Positions 15,124 through 23,103 of a DNA stretch of 23,170 nucleotides are shown here, one piece after another. The stretch comes from Syntrophomonadaceae bacterium (GTDB lineage: Bacteria > Bacillota > Ch66 > Ch109): NCBI GenBank assembly GCA_012512295.1, contig JAAZDI010000007.1, positions 1 through 23,170 on the forward strand. The letters are read 5' to 3'. A program made the position numbers and the translations under genes. The stretch's first letter is position 1. Every line of letters starts with the position of its first letter. The notes below the pieces were generated by a model, which worked only from the letters and a program-made list of their open reading frames with translations, had not been told where the DNA came from and made no database searches.

Positions 15124-15693
15124 ATGGTCACTAAGACTAAAGCCGAGATAATGGACGAGGATCGGATTCGGCGAACTATTATCCGAATTGCTCATGAGGT
15201 TATTGAACGGAACCGAGGAGTCAAAGATCTGGTATTAGTCGGAATCAGACGACGGGGAGTACCGTTGGCTGAACGGATTGGCCGGGGAATTCAGGAGATT
15301 GAAGGTGAGCGGGTTCCAATTGGCATATTGGATATTACGCTATACCGCGATGACCTGACGACGATTGGTCCGCAGCCCATGGTACAACAAACTAAAATAC
15401 CGGTGGATATTACCGGGAAAACGATCGTCTTAGTGGATGACGTTTTGTACACCGGCCGGACCGTGCGAGCCGCTTTAGATGCTCTGATGGATCTAGGCAG
15501 ACCCAAAAAAATTCTGCTGGCGGTCCTAATTGATCGAGGCCACCGGGAACTGCCGATTCGAGCCGACTTTGTGGGAAGAAACGTCCCAACCTCCAAACGG
15601 GAAATCGTTCATGTAAAGCTAAAAGAAATTGATGGCGAAGATCGAGTAATAATCGAGGAAACTAATCGTCTATTTAATCAGCCATATAACTGA
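15124..15693 (+). CDS. pyrR: PyrR, pyr operon attenuation regulator / uracil phosphoribosyltransferase
   Basis: A 189-residue bifunctional protein that binds pyr mRNA attenuators in response to uridine nucleotides and has uracil phosphoribosyltransferase activity. The PRPP-binding motif TIVLVDDVLYTGRT is at 100-113. The N-terminal part (DEDRIRRTIIRIAHEVIERN) and the ILAVLIDRGHRELPIRADFVG segment are typical of PyrR. The frame extends upstream to 15052, but that stretch is the terminator region and reads unlike the family. ATG at 15124 with a GAGGAGG SD at 15110-15116 gives the normal length, so I use it. It is first in the pyr operon, downstream of its own attenuator and upstream of a second attenuator before pyrB. 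Confidence 0.96.
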   Translation: MVTKTKAEIMDEDRIRRTIIRIAHEVIERNRGVKDLVLVGIRRRGVPLAERIGRGIQEIEGERVPIGILDITLYRDDLTTIGPQPMVQQTKIPVDITGKTIVLVDDVLYTGRTVRAALDALMDLGRPKKILLAVLIDRGHRELPIRADFVGRNVPTSKREIVHVKLKEIDGEDRVIIEETNRLFNQPYN

Positions 15694-15721
15694 GGCGGAC
15701 CTCAGCCATACTGATTCAAGG

Positions 15722-15824
15722 CCCCTTTAAACTAGTTCTGTGAGACTGGTAAGGGAATTGATGCTGATCCGGCTATTTTTGACTGCATCTCTCTACTGGT
15801 GTCAAGACTGGTAGAGAGTTTTTT
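15722..15824 (+). promoter_or_regulatory. Second PyrR attenuator, pyrR-pyrB intergenic
   Basis: A second PyrR-binding loop lies 29 bases after pyrR: TTTAAACTAGTTCTGTGAGA then CTGG, closed by CCCTT (15723-15727) with AAGGG (15751-15755). It diverges from the leader copy (TGTGAGACT in place of TGAGAGGCT). The terminator is CTCTCTAC (15789-15796) with GTAGAGAG (15811-15818) followed by six T (15819-15824). A competing antiterminator can form from AGGGA plus GATGC (15752-15764) with GCATC plus TCTCT (15785-15794). The loop-antiterminator-terminator order equals that of the B. subtilis intercistronic pyr sites, so pyrB onward is probably under an added layer of PyrR control. Confidence 0.85.
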
Positions 15825-15898
15825 ATTTTAAGCTTTGGCAATATTTAAAACAATATGGCTCAATAATTTAATCTATTTAAAGAAAGGAAGGTCAATAT

Positions 15899-16840
15899 AT
15901 GGGCCTAAACCGCAAGGATGTGTTAGGGTTGCAGGAGCTGACTGCGGAGGAAATCCAGCTTATTTTGGATACCGCCGTACCAATGAAGGATATTTTGAGT
16001 CGGGAGATCAAGAAGGTGCCTACTCTGCGGGGTAAAGTGGTGGCAACTTTGTTCTACGAACCTAGTACCCGGACTCGGATGTCTTTTGAACTGGCGGCCA
16101 AGTATATGGGGGCGGATACGATGAGTCTGGCGGTAGCAACCAGCAGTGTCCAAAAAGGCGAGAGTTTTCGCGATACCGCCCAAACAATCGAGAGTATGGG
16201 AGTCGATACGGTTATTCTCCGGCATTCAGTATCCGGTTCAGCCCAGTACCTGGCTAAGATAGTCAAAGCCTCAGTGATTAATGGTGGTGATGGGACGCGA
16301 GAGCATCCGACCCAGGCCTTATTGGACATGTTCACCATTCGGGAGAAAAGAGGTAGTTTTGCGGGCATGAAGGTGGTTATTCTGGGAGATATTCTGCACA
16401 GTCGAGTTGCCCGTTCTAATATTTGGGGGTTAACGAAAATGGGGGCTGAGGTTAGAGTCGTCGGGCCGCCAACCCTAATGCCGCCGGAAATTGACAAGTT
16501 GGGGGTGAAGGTATATTACCAGGCCGAGGACGCTTTAGAAGGTGCAGATGTAATTAATGTGTTGAGATTGCAATTAGAGCGGCAGCAGAAAGGCCTATTC
16601 CCCACGGTGCGTGAGTATCACCAGCTTTATGGCCTTACCCCGGCCAGATTGAAATTAGCCCGTCCAGACGCCTTGGTTCTGCATCCTGGACCAATGAACC
16701 GAGGGGTGGAGATAGCGCCGGAGGTGGCGGACAGTCCTCAGTCGACAATTGTGGAACAAGTGGCCAATGGCGTTGCCATCCGTATGGCCTTACTATATCT
16801 GTTAATGGAAGGGGGATCATCCAGTGAAGGTATTAGTTAA
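15899..16840 (+). CDS. pyrB: Aspartate carbamoyltransferase catalytic subunit
   Basis: A 313-residue enzyme that condenses carbamoyl phosphate with aspartate, the second step of UMP synthesis. The carbamoyl-phosphate binding motif STRTR is at 56-60 (FYEPSTRTRMSFE). Other conserved blocks are SVQKGESFRDT, HPTQALLDMFT and the C-terminal HPGPMNRGVEI. Length is typical of the Bacillus-type catalytic chain. No pyrI regulatory subunit is adjacent, so control is expected at the RNA level through PyrR. The ATG at 15899 follows AAAGGAAGG. The 3' end overlaps pyrC by 17 bases, suggesting translational coupling. Confidence 0.97.
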   Translation: MGLNRKDVLGLQELTAEEIQLILDTAVPMKDILSREIKKVPTLRGKVVATLFYEPSTRTRMSFELAAKYMGADTMSLAVATSSVQKGESFRDTAQTIESMGVDTVILRHSVSGSAQYLAKIVKASVINGGDGTREHPTQALLDMFTIREKRGSFAGMKVVILGDILHSRVARSNIWGLTKMGAEVRVVGPPTLMPPEIDKLGVKVYYQAEDALEGADVINVLRLQLERQQKGLFPTVREYHQLYGLTPARLKLARPDALVLHPGPMNRGVEIAPEVADSPQSTIVEQVANGVAIRMALLYLLMEGGSSSEGIS

Positions 16841-18146
16841 GGGTGGTCGAGTAATAGACCCGGCTAATGGCTTAGACCTAGTAGCGGATGTCTTAATTGA
16901 CCAGGGAAAAATTGCCGCGATTATTCCTGATGGCCAAAGTCAAGCTGACGCAGCCGGTGGTGCTGACAAGAATCCGAGCGCGGAGGTAACTGTTATCGAG
17001 GCGACCGGCAAACTCATCGTTCCCGGGCTCATTGACATGCACGTTCACCTGCGCGAACCGGGCTTTGAAAGAAAAGAAACAATTGCCTCCGGGACTCGAG
17101 CAGCGGCCAGGGGTGGATTCACCTCGGTTGTTTGTATGCCAAATACCCAACCAGTGGCAGACAATCGCGCAGTAATTGAGTTTATTATCAATCAGGCCCG
17201 GTCGACCGGGGTGGTGAATGTCTATCCGATCGGGGCGATTACTAAAGGTTCGCGGGGAGAAGAGCTTTCGGAAATGGCGGATCTGGCTGCTGGTGGAGCG
17301 ATTGCTTTTTCCGATGATGGTAGGCCGGTGATGAATGCTCAGATAATGCGGCTAGCCCTGGAATATGCCAAGATTGGTGACTGGTTGATTATCCCGCATT
17401 GTGAAGATTTAAACTTGTCCGCGGAAGGACAGATGAATGAAGGCTACTGGGCAATGCTGCTGGGATTAAAGGGCATTCCGGCAGTGGCTGAAGAGGCGAT
17501 GATTGCCCGGGATCTAATGCTGGCGGAAATGACTGGCTCGCGGCTGCACATTGCCCATGTCAGTACGGCTGGTTCGGTTCAGTTGATTCGCGAGGCGAAA
17601 AAACGGGGGATCAGAGTTAGTGCGGAGGTTACCCCTCATCATCTGGTTTTAACGGATGAAGCGGTTGCCAGCTTCAGCACTTCCACCAAAGTCAACCCGC
17701 CGTTAAGGTCGGAGAAGGACCGGCTGGCTTTGCTTGAAGGACTAGCTGACGGAACGATTGAGGTAATCGCGACTGATCATGCTCCCCATACCCTGGAAGA
17801 GAAAGATTGTGAGTATAACTATGCGCCATTTGGTATTTCCGGGTTGGAGACCGCGGTCCCCCTGGTTTGGTCAGAGTTGATTGAAAAAAAGGTAATAAGC
17901 CTTGAAAAACTAATAGCCTGTCTAACGGTCAATCCCGCCCGGATTCTGGGCTTGGCCAAGGGGAGTTTGGGGATCGGGGAAGAGGCTGATCTCACAATTA
18001 TCGATCCAGAAATGGAGCAGATTGTGAGAGTGGACGATTTTGTTTCGCAAGGTAAAAACTCTCCTTTCGATGGTTGGCAATTAAAAGGGTGGCCGGTAGC
18101 CACAATTGTCAAGGGACGGGTGGTAATGAAAAATGGCCAGGTTTAA
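16824..18146 (+). CDS. pyrC: Dihydroorotase, type I
   Basis: A 440-residue amidohydrolase that cyclises carbamoyl aspartate to dihydroorotate. Metal-site motifs in order: DMHVHLREPG (H73, H75), FSDDG (162-166; Asp in the bridging position as in Bacillus-type enzymes that lack carboxylated lysine), PHCED (H192), HIAHVS (H245) and ATDHAPH (D318). It has the MPNTQPVADN stretch of type I dihydroorotases. A Gly/Ala-rich insertion at about 38-53 is slightly longer than usual. The GTG start at 16824 overlaps pyrB and has a GAAGGGGGA SD. A hairpin repeat follows three bases after the stop, before carA. Confidence 0.97.
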   Translation: MKVLVKGGRVIDPANGLDLVADVLIDQGKIAAIIPDGQSQADAAGGADKNPSAEVTVIEATGKLIVPGLIDMHVHLREPGFERKETIASGTRAAARGGFTSVVCMPNTQPVADNRAVIEFIINQARSTGVVNVYPIGAITKGSRGEELSEMADLAAGGAIAFSDDGRPVMNAQIMRLALEYAKIGDWLIIPHCEDLNLSAEGQMNEGYWAMLLGLKGIPAVAEEAMIARDLMLAEMTGSRLHIAHVSTAGSVQLIREAKKRGIRVSAEVTPHHLVLTDEAVASFSTSTKVNPPLRSEKDRLALLEGLADGTIEVIATDHAPHTLEEKDCEYNYAPFGISGLETAVPLVWSELIEKKVISLEKLIACLTVNPARILGLAKGSLGIGEEADLTIIDPEMEQIVRVDDFVSQGKNSPFDGWQLKGWPVATIVKGRVVMKNGQV

Positions 18147-18148
18147 GG

Positions 18149-18174
18149 GACAGAGGGACAGGTACTCTGTCCCT
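18149..18174. repeat. Hairpin repeat, copy 1 (pyrC-carA gap)
   Basis: The 26-base sequence here contains AGGGACAG (18154-18161) and CTGTCCCT (18167-18174) as an 8-bp stem with loop GTACT. It matches the copy at 22851-22876 at 23 of 26 positions, differing only in three loop bases. It resembles REP-like intergenic hairpins found in many genomes. It is followed by ATTGTTT, a poor T-tract, so termination is doubtful. Confidence 0.75.
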
Positions 18175-18211
18175 ATTGTTTGAACTTTGTATTATGTAGA
18201 GGGGAGATTAA

Positions 18212-19384
18212 ATGAAGGGGTATTTAGTCTTAGCGGACGGAACAGTATATCAGGGAAGATCGCTGGGAGTAGCGGGCAAGGTTGTAGGGGAAGTAGTCTT
18301 TAACACCACGATGACTGGCTATCAGCGGGTGTTGACGGATCCTTCTAACCGAGGGTTGATTATCAATTTGACTTATCCGTTGATTGGCAACTATGGCATT
18401 AACCATGAGGAGGACGAATCAGATCAGGTGCAGGTTAGCGGGCTGGTTATGCGCGAGTGTTGTGCCTTACCCAACCATTGGCTAAACGAAGGAACCTTGA
18501 GTGATTACTTGAAAAGTCAGAAAGTAATAGCATTAGACGGAATAGATACCAGGGCGTTAACTCGTCGACTCCGCGCCAAAGGGTCTCTCCCGGGGGTTTT
18601 ATGGAGCGGCGAACTAGGACAAGAAGAAGTAGATCACTTGATTGAGGAAGCCAGGCAGACAATTATCCATGATCAGCGAAATCTGGTGGTTTCGACCGCT
18701 GAACCATATGTCCTGTCGGCGCCGGCGGATGGCGCAGCCGGTGACCCTTTTCAGGAGTCAACTATCTTCTCTTTAAAGCAATACCACCCGTCTCCTGTCT
18801 CTTCTAGTCGACCGGGTCAAGGTCGCCGGGTGGTGGTAATCGATTACGGGGTAAATAGAAGCCTGTTGCGCAATCTGTATCGTCTAGGCCTGGAAACGAT
18901 CGTTGTTCCTCAGACCTACACCGCCCAACAGATACTTGAATTAAAGCCAGCTGGGATTGTTCTATCTAATGGCCCAGTTAGTCAAGCGGTGATTAATGAA
19001 GCAGTAATAACGGTCAAGGATTTACTTGAGGCGAAAATACCAATCCTTGGTATTTGCCTGGGCCATTTGATTTTGGGGACCGCTCTGGGAGGGAAGGTCC
19101 AAAAGATGGTTTTCGGTCATCGTGGCGGTAATCACCCGGTGCAAGATCTAGATAATGGTCAGGTGCTAATTACGGCCCAGAATCACGGGTATGTCTTGGA
19201 GGAATCATCACTGGACACGACAGCGGTCAGGGTAAATCTAAGAAACCTGCACGATAAAACTATCGAGGGTATTGAACACCGCCAACTGCCGTTCTTTTCG
19301 GTGCAGTATCTACCGGCAGTCACCATTCCAATAGCCTTTGAGGACAATAATCCCTTTGGCCGTTTTTTACAATTCTTGAATTGA
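18212..19384 (+). CDS. carA: Carbamoyl-phosphate synthase small subunit, degenerate glutaminase site
   Basis: A 390-residue protein collinear with CarA, which hydrolyses glutamine and passes ammonia to CarB. The N-terminal domain is normal: NTTMTGYQRVLTDPS (31-45), YPLIGNYGIN (55-64), GIDTRALTRRLRAKGSLPGV (110-129). The class I glutamine amidotransferase domain starts near 205 and keeps nucleophile C282 in GICLGH and NHG at 324-326. However, the other active-site elements are altered. The GPGDP loop is GPVSQ (254-258), the GHQ glutamine is L286, and the QYHPE motif with catalytic His and Glu is QYLPA (365-369; L367, A369). The frame is intact, so it is not an obvious pseudogene. The most likely reading is a structural small subunit of an ammonia-using enzyme. 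The start at 18212 follows an AGGGGAG SD. carB follows after 151 bases, an unusually wide gap. Confidence 0.9.
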   Translation: MKGYLVLADGTVYQGRSLGVAGKVVGEVVFNTTMTGYQRVLTDPSNRGLIINLTYPLIGNYGINHEEDESDQVQVSGLVMRECCALPNHWLNEGTLSDYLKSQKVIALDGIDTRALTRRLRAKGSLPGVLWSGELGQEEVDHLIEEARQTIIHDQRNLVVSTAEPYVLSAPADGAAGDPFQESTIFSLKQYHPSPVSSSRPGQGRRVVVIDYGVNRSLLRNLYRLGLETIVVPQTYTAQQILELKPAGIVLSNGPVSQAVINEAVITVKDLLEAKIPILGICLGHLILGTALGGKVQKMVFGHRGGNHPVQDLDNGQVLITAQNHGYVLEESSLDTTAVRVNLRNLHDKTIEGIEHRQLPFFSVQYLPAVTIPIAFEDNNPFGRFLQFLN

Positions 19385-19535
19385 TTTTAACTGGTTTTTT
19401 AAATCGGCTCTAACCTGTTTGTTCAAGGGATTATGAATTTAGTTGTTAGAAGCTGGTGTTTAAGCCGGCGACTGGATTTTTCTGATCGGATTAAAAGGAC
19501 TCGGGTAAGAAGGACTAGGAGGTTGGATTATTTTA

Positions 19536-22500
19536 ATGCCAAAGAAAGAGTACCTGAAAAAGGTCATGGTGATCGGTTCCGGACCGATTATAATCGGTCA
19601 GGCAGCAGAATTTGACTATGCTGGGACACAAGCCTGTCGGGCTTTAAAAGAAGAGGGAATTGAGGTAATTCTAGTTAATAGTAATCCGGCCACCATTATG
19701 ACGGATGTGAATATCGCCGACCGAGTTTATCTCGAACCCCTAACCCCGGATTTTGTGATCAGAGTTATCGAAAAGGAAAGGCCGGATGGGCTGCTGGCCA
19801 ACCTAGGAGGGCAGGTTGGTTTAAACATGGCCCTGCAATTAGCGGAAAGAGGGGTTTTTGAAAAGTATGGAATTGAACTCCTGGGCACCCCCCTGAGCGC
19901 CATTCAGAAGGCGGAAGATCGGGAAATGTTCAAAGCAACCATGAAAGAGATCGGAGAACCAGTGCCGGAAAGCGCGATTGTCTTTCAGGTGGAAGAGGCC
20001 CTCGCCTATGCGGAGCAGATCGGTTACCCGGTAATTGTCCGGCCGGCCTATACCCTGGGCGGAACTGGAGGAGGAACAGCGCATAATCCGGCGGAACTGG
20101 CGGAAATAGTAGCGCGTGGTCTTCGTTACAGTATTATTAAACAGGTACTGATCGAGAAAAGCGTGGGTGGCTGGAAAGAGATTGAGTTTGAAGTAATGCG
20201 GGACGCCAATGACAACTCCATCATGGTTTGCAGTATGGAGAACGTTGACCCGGTCGGCATTCACACCGGGGACAGTATTGTGGTGGCCCCAGCCCAGACG
20301 ATCAGTGATTTGGAGTACCAGATGCTGCGCAACGCTTCGATTCGGATCATTCGTGCCCTGGGGATTGCTGGCGGCTGCAATATCCAGTTTGCGCTAGACA
20401 CCAAAAGCCGTGATTATTACATTATCGAGGTTAACCCCCGGGTCAGCCGTTCCAGTGCCCTCGCCTCCAAAGCAACCGGGTATCCGATCGCTCGGGTAAC
20501 CACTAAGATTGCGGTGGGTTATCACCTGGACGAGATTATGAATCAGGTCACCGGCAATACGTATGCCGCCTTTGAGCCAGCAATTGACTATGTCGTGCTG
20601 AAAATCCCCCGTTGGCCGTTTGATAAATTCACTGTCGCGGATCGATTGTTAGGGACGCAGATGAAAGCCACCGGTGAGGTCATGGCCATCGACCGTACCT
20701 TTGAAGCTGCCCTGATGAAGGCGGTTCGCTCCCTGGATCTAGGGGTAGTCGGTTTCCGAACCAAGATGTTTAGCCACCTCAGCACCGAAGAACTCCTGGA
20801 AAAGATGAAGGTAGCCGAAGATGAGCGGCTGTTCATGGTGGCTGACGGTATTCGCCGGGGCATGCCGATAGACCTGATTGCAGAAGCGACCTGGATTGAC
20901 CGGTACTTCGTGGAGAAGATCAAAAAGGTTGTAGATATGGAAGAGGAACTGAGGGTCGAGGCAGCGGCACGACAAGCTGACCCGGCACAGGAGGGCCTGA
21001 TATCTCGGGAACTGTTGCTAAAAGCCAAGCAAACCGGTTTTGCGGATGCAGAGTTAGCAGAACTGCTGGGGACAACCGAAACTGCGATCCGACAATTGAG
21101 AGAGAAGTATCAATTACGCCCGGTCTACAAACTAGTGGATACCTGCGCCGGCGAGTTTGAAGCGCAGACTCCCTACTTTTATTCGACCTATGAGGCTGAG
21201 GACGAATCCCAGCCGGTCGGAACCGGGAAGGTGGTCGTCCTGGGCGGTGGCCCGATTCGGATTGGTCAGGGAATTGAGTTTGATTACTGTGCGGTCCATT
21301 CGGTCTGGGCCCTGCGCGAAGCCGGGAAGCAGGCGATTATCATCAATAATAACCCGGAAACAGTCAGTACCGATTTCGATACCTCAGACCGGCTTTATTT
21401 CGAGCCGTTGATCCCGGAAGATGTGCTGAATATCTTGGAAAAGGAGCAGCCGGAGGGAGTAGTGGTCCAGTTTGGCGGGCAAACAGCCTTAAACCTGGCC
21501 AAGCCAATCGTGGAAGCCGGTTATAAAATTCTAGGTACCGCTGTGGATAAGATCGATCAGGCTGAAGACCGTGATCGGTTCGACCAGCTTTTAATTGAGC
21601 TGGGCATTCCTAAACCTCCTGGTAGTACGGCTACTTCCGTAGAACAGGCGCAGGCGATTGCCCAGCGGATTGGGTTTCCGGTTCTGGTCCGGCCCTCGTA
21701 CGTTCTGGGCGGTCGGGCGATGGAAATTGTCTATAACGAGAGCGAATTAGCGGAATACATGGCCACAGCGGTCCGGGTTTCACCGAAGTATCCGATTCTG
21801 GTGGATAAGTACTTCCTCGGTAAAGAGGTCGAGGTTGACGGGATCAGCGATGGCGAAGAGGTATTAATTCCGGGAATCATGGAGCACATTGAGCGGGCCG
21901 GGGTTCACTCTGGCGACAGCATTGCCGTCTATCCGAGCTTCTCGCTCAGCCAGGCGGAAACGGAACAGATTGTGGATTACACCGAGAAACTAGCCCGGGC
22001 TTTACAGGTGAAGGGTTTGATCAATATCCAATTTGTGGTAAAGGATGGTCGGGTGTATGTCCTGGAGGTTAACCCGCGCTCCAGCCGTACCATTCCCTTT
22101 ATGAGCAAGATCACTGGCATCCCCATGGTCAAGGTGGCCACGGAGATTATCTTGGGCAAGACCCTGCGGGAGCAAGGGTATCACGGCGGACTTTACCCGA
22201 CTTCCCCTTACTATGGAGTTAAGGCGCCGGTTTTCTCCTTTGATAAATTATTGCAGGTAGATGTTTCCTTGGGGCCGGAGATGAAATCAACCGGGGAAGT
22301 AATGGGCATCGATCGAATTCTGGACAAAGCGGTTTACAAGGCACTTTTAGCGGCCCGGCTGGATATCCCCTTGCAGGGGACGATTCTGGCAACAATTGCG
22401 GATAAGGATAAAGCGGAAGCCCTTCCACTTCTGCAGACTTTTGCGCAAATGGGGTTCCAGATTATGGCCACCGCTGGAACCGCTCAAGCTCTAACCAAGG

Positions 22501-22784
22501 CAGGACTAGAAGTGTTAACAGTGAAAAAAATCCGGGAAGGCTCACCCAACTTAGTCGACCTAATCCGAGAAGGGAAGATTGATTTAGTAATTAATACCCT
22601 TACCCGAGGCAAGCTCCCGGAAACTGACGGTTTTAAGATCCGCCGGGCAGCGGTGGAGATGGGAGTTCCCTGTCTGACATCGCTGGATACGGTTAAAGTA
22701 ATTCAGCAGGTCCAACGCTGTCTTCAGCGCGGTAATTTCTTCGAAGTAACCGCCTTGCAGGATGTGCTTAGACCGCAAGGATAA
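19536..22784 (+). CDS. carB: Carbamoyl-phosphate synthase large subunit
   Basis: A 1082-residue synthetase that makes carbamoyl phosphate from bicarbonate, ammonia and two ATP. The two homologous halves are evident: the first starts KVMVIGSGPIIIGQAAEFDYAGTQACRAL (10-38) and the second KVVVLGGGPIRIGQGIEFDYCAVHSVWAL (from about 565). Each is followed by an ATP-grasp domain (RPAYTLGGTGGG in the first, RPSYVLGGRAME in the second; EVNPR in both). The C-terminal MGS-like allosteric domain (about 940-1075) has ATAGTAQAL and VINTLTRGK, the region that binds UMP or ornithine in other CarB proteins. Length matches the family (about 1070). All main motifs look intact, in contrast to CarA. The ATG at 19536 has AGGAGG at 19517-19522, a rather long spacing of 13 bases. 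Confidence 0.97.
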   Translation: MPKKEYLKKVMVIGSGPIIIGQAAEFDYAGTQACRALKEEGIEVILVNSNPATIMTDVNIADRVYLEPLTPDFVIRVIEKERPDGLLANLGGQVGLNMALQLAERGVFEKYGIELLGTPLSAIQKAEDREMFKATMKEIGEPVPESAIVFQVEEALAYAEQIGYPVIVRPAYTLGGTGGGTAHNPAELAEIVARGLRYSIIKQVLIEKSVGGWKEIEFEVMRDANDNSIMVCSMENVDPVGIHTGDSIVVAPAQTISDLEYQMLRNASIRIIRALGIAGGCNIQFALDTKSRDYYIIEVNPRVSRSSALASKATGYPIARVTTKIAVGYHLDEIMNQVTGNTYAAFEPAIDYVVLKIPRWPFDKFTVADRLLGTQMKATGEVMAIDRTFEAALMKAVRSLDLGVVGFRTKMFSHLSTEELLEKMKVAEDERLFMVADGIRRGMPIDLIAEATWIDRYFVEKIKKVVDMEEELRVEAAARQADPAQEGLISRELLLKAKQTGFADAELAELLGTTETAIRQLREKYQLRPVYKLVDTCAGEFEAQTPYFYSTYEAEDESQPVGTGKVVVLGGGPIRIGQGIEFDYCAVHSVWALREAGKQAIIINNNPETVSTDFDTSDRLYFEPLIPEDVLNILEKEQPEGVVVQFGGQTALNLAKPIVEAGYKILGTAVDKIDQAEDRDRFDQLLIELGIPKPPGSTATSVEQAQAIAQRIGFPVLVRPSYVLGGRAMEIVYNESELAEYMATAVRVSPKYPILVDKYFLGKEVEVDGISDGEEVLIPGIMEHIERAGVHSGDSIAVYPSFSLSQAETEQIVDYTEKLARALQVKGLINIQFVVKDGRVYVLEVNPRSSRTIPFMSKITGIPMVKVATEIILGKTLREQGYHGGLYPTSPYYGVKAPVFSFDKLLQVDVSLGPEMKSTGEVMGIDRILDKAVYKALLAARLDIPLQGTILATIADKDKAEALPLLQTFAQMGFQIMATAGTAQALTKAGLEVLTVKKIREGSPNLVDLIREGKIDLVINTLTRGKLPETDGFKIRRAAVEMGVPCLTSLDTVKVIQQVQRCLQRGNFFEVTALQDVLRPQG

Positions 22785-22850
22785 AGTGCCTGACACATTT
22801 CATGCGTTAGCGGTGAGGCGTTAAACCGGCTGCCCCCACCTCAACAAAGA

Positions 22851-22879
22851 GACAGAGGGACAGGTTCGCTGTCCCTCTG
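22851..22879. repeat. Hairpin repeat, copy 2; possible carB terminator
   Basis: CAGAGGGACAG (22853-22863) pairs perfectly over 11 bp with CTGTCCCTCTG (22869-22879) around a GTTCG loop. The first 26 bases (22851-22876) are the second copy of the repeat at 18149-18174. There is no T-tract directly after it, so it may slow or protect transcripts rather than terminate. Confidence 0.75.
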
Positions 22880-23013
22880 ATCGCCATCGCTTAATTAGGC
22901 AAGACTTATTTTTGGGTAATTTTGAAATCTGTTCATTAAGTTGCTGAATGATTTTCAGCGATTTGATTGATGCAGCAATCATGTAATAGCTAATTCTTGA
23001 TTTGAATCAAAAG

Positions 23014-23103
23014 ACTCCCACTTCTAAAAGTGGGGGTTACCTTGTTAAATTTCAGGTGGAGTTGAGTCTCCATCTCAAGCCTCGATGTTCAGCGAAGCTG
23101 AAC
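23014..23103 (+). other. Three tandem stem-loops, possible IS200/IS605-type end or structured RNA
   Basis: Stem 1: ACTCCCACTT (23014-23023) with AAGTGGGGGT (23028-23037), loop CTAA, one G-U pair. Stem 2: AGGTGGAG (23054-23061) with CTCCATCT (23068-23075), one G-U pair. Stem 3: GTTCAGC (23087-23093) with GCTGAAC (23097-23103), loop GAA. A CTCCCAC...GTGGG hairpin resembles those I recall at the right ends of IS200/IS605 elements and their TnpB-associated RNAs. No tnpA, tnpB or iscB frame is visible in the window, so this is a remnant, a non-autonomous copy, or the edge of an element that continues past 23170. The hairpins are seen; the identity is inference. Confidence 0.4.

Noticed and set aside
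18212..19384. carA as a simple pseudogene
   Set aside because: The frame is complete and full length, with SD, normal N-terminal domain and conserved Cys; losses are confined to glutaminase residues.
19385..19535. Separate small gene or attenuator between carA and carB
   Set aside because: No SD-supported frame with family resemblance, no PyrR-like loop and no terminator hairpin with T-tract; only the carB SD at 19517-19522 is clear.
20588..21028. 146-codon antisense frame inside carB
   Set aside because: Ser/Arg-rich shadow of the conserved carB frame; no independent evidence.
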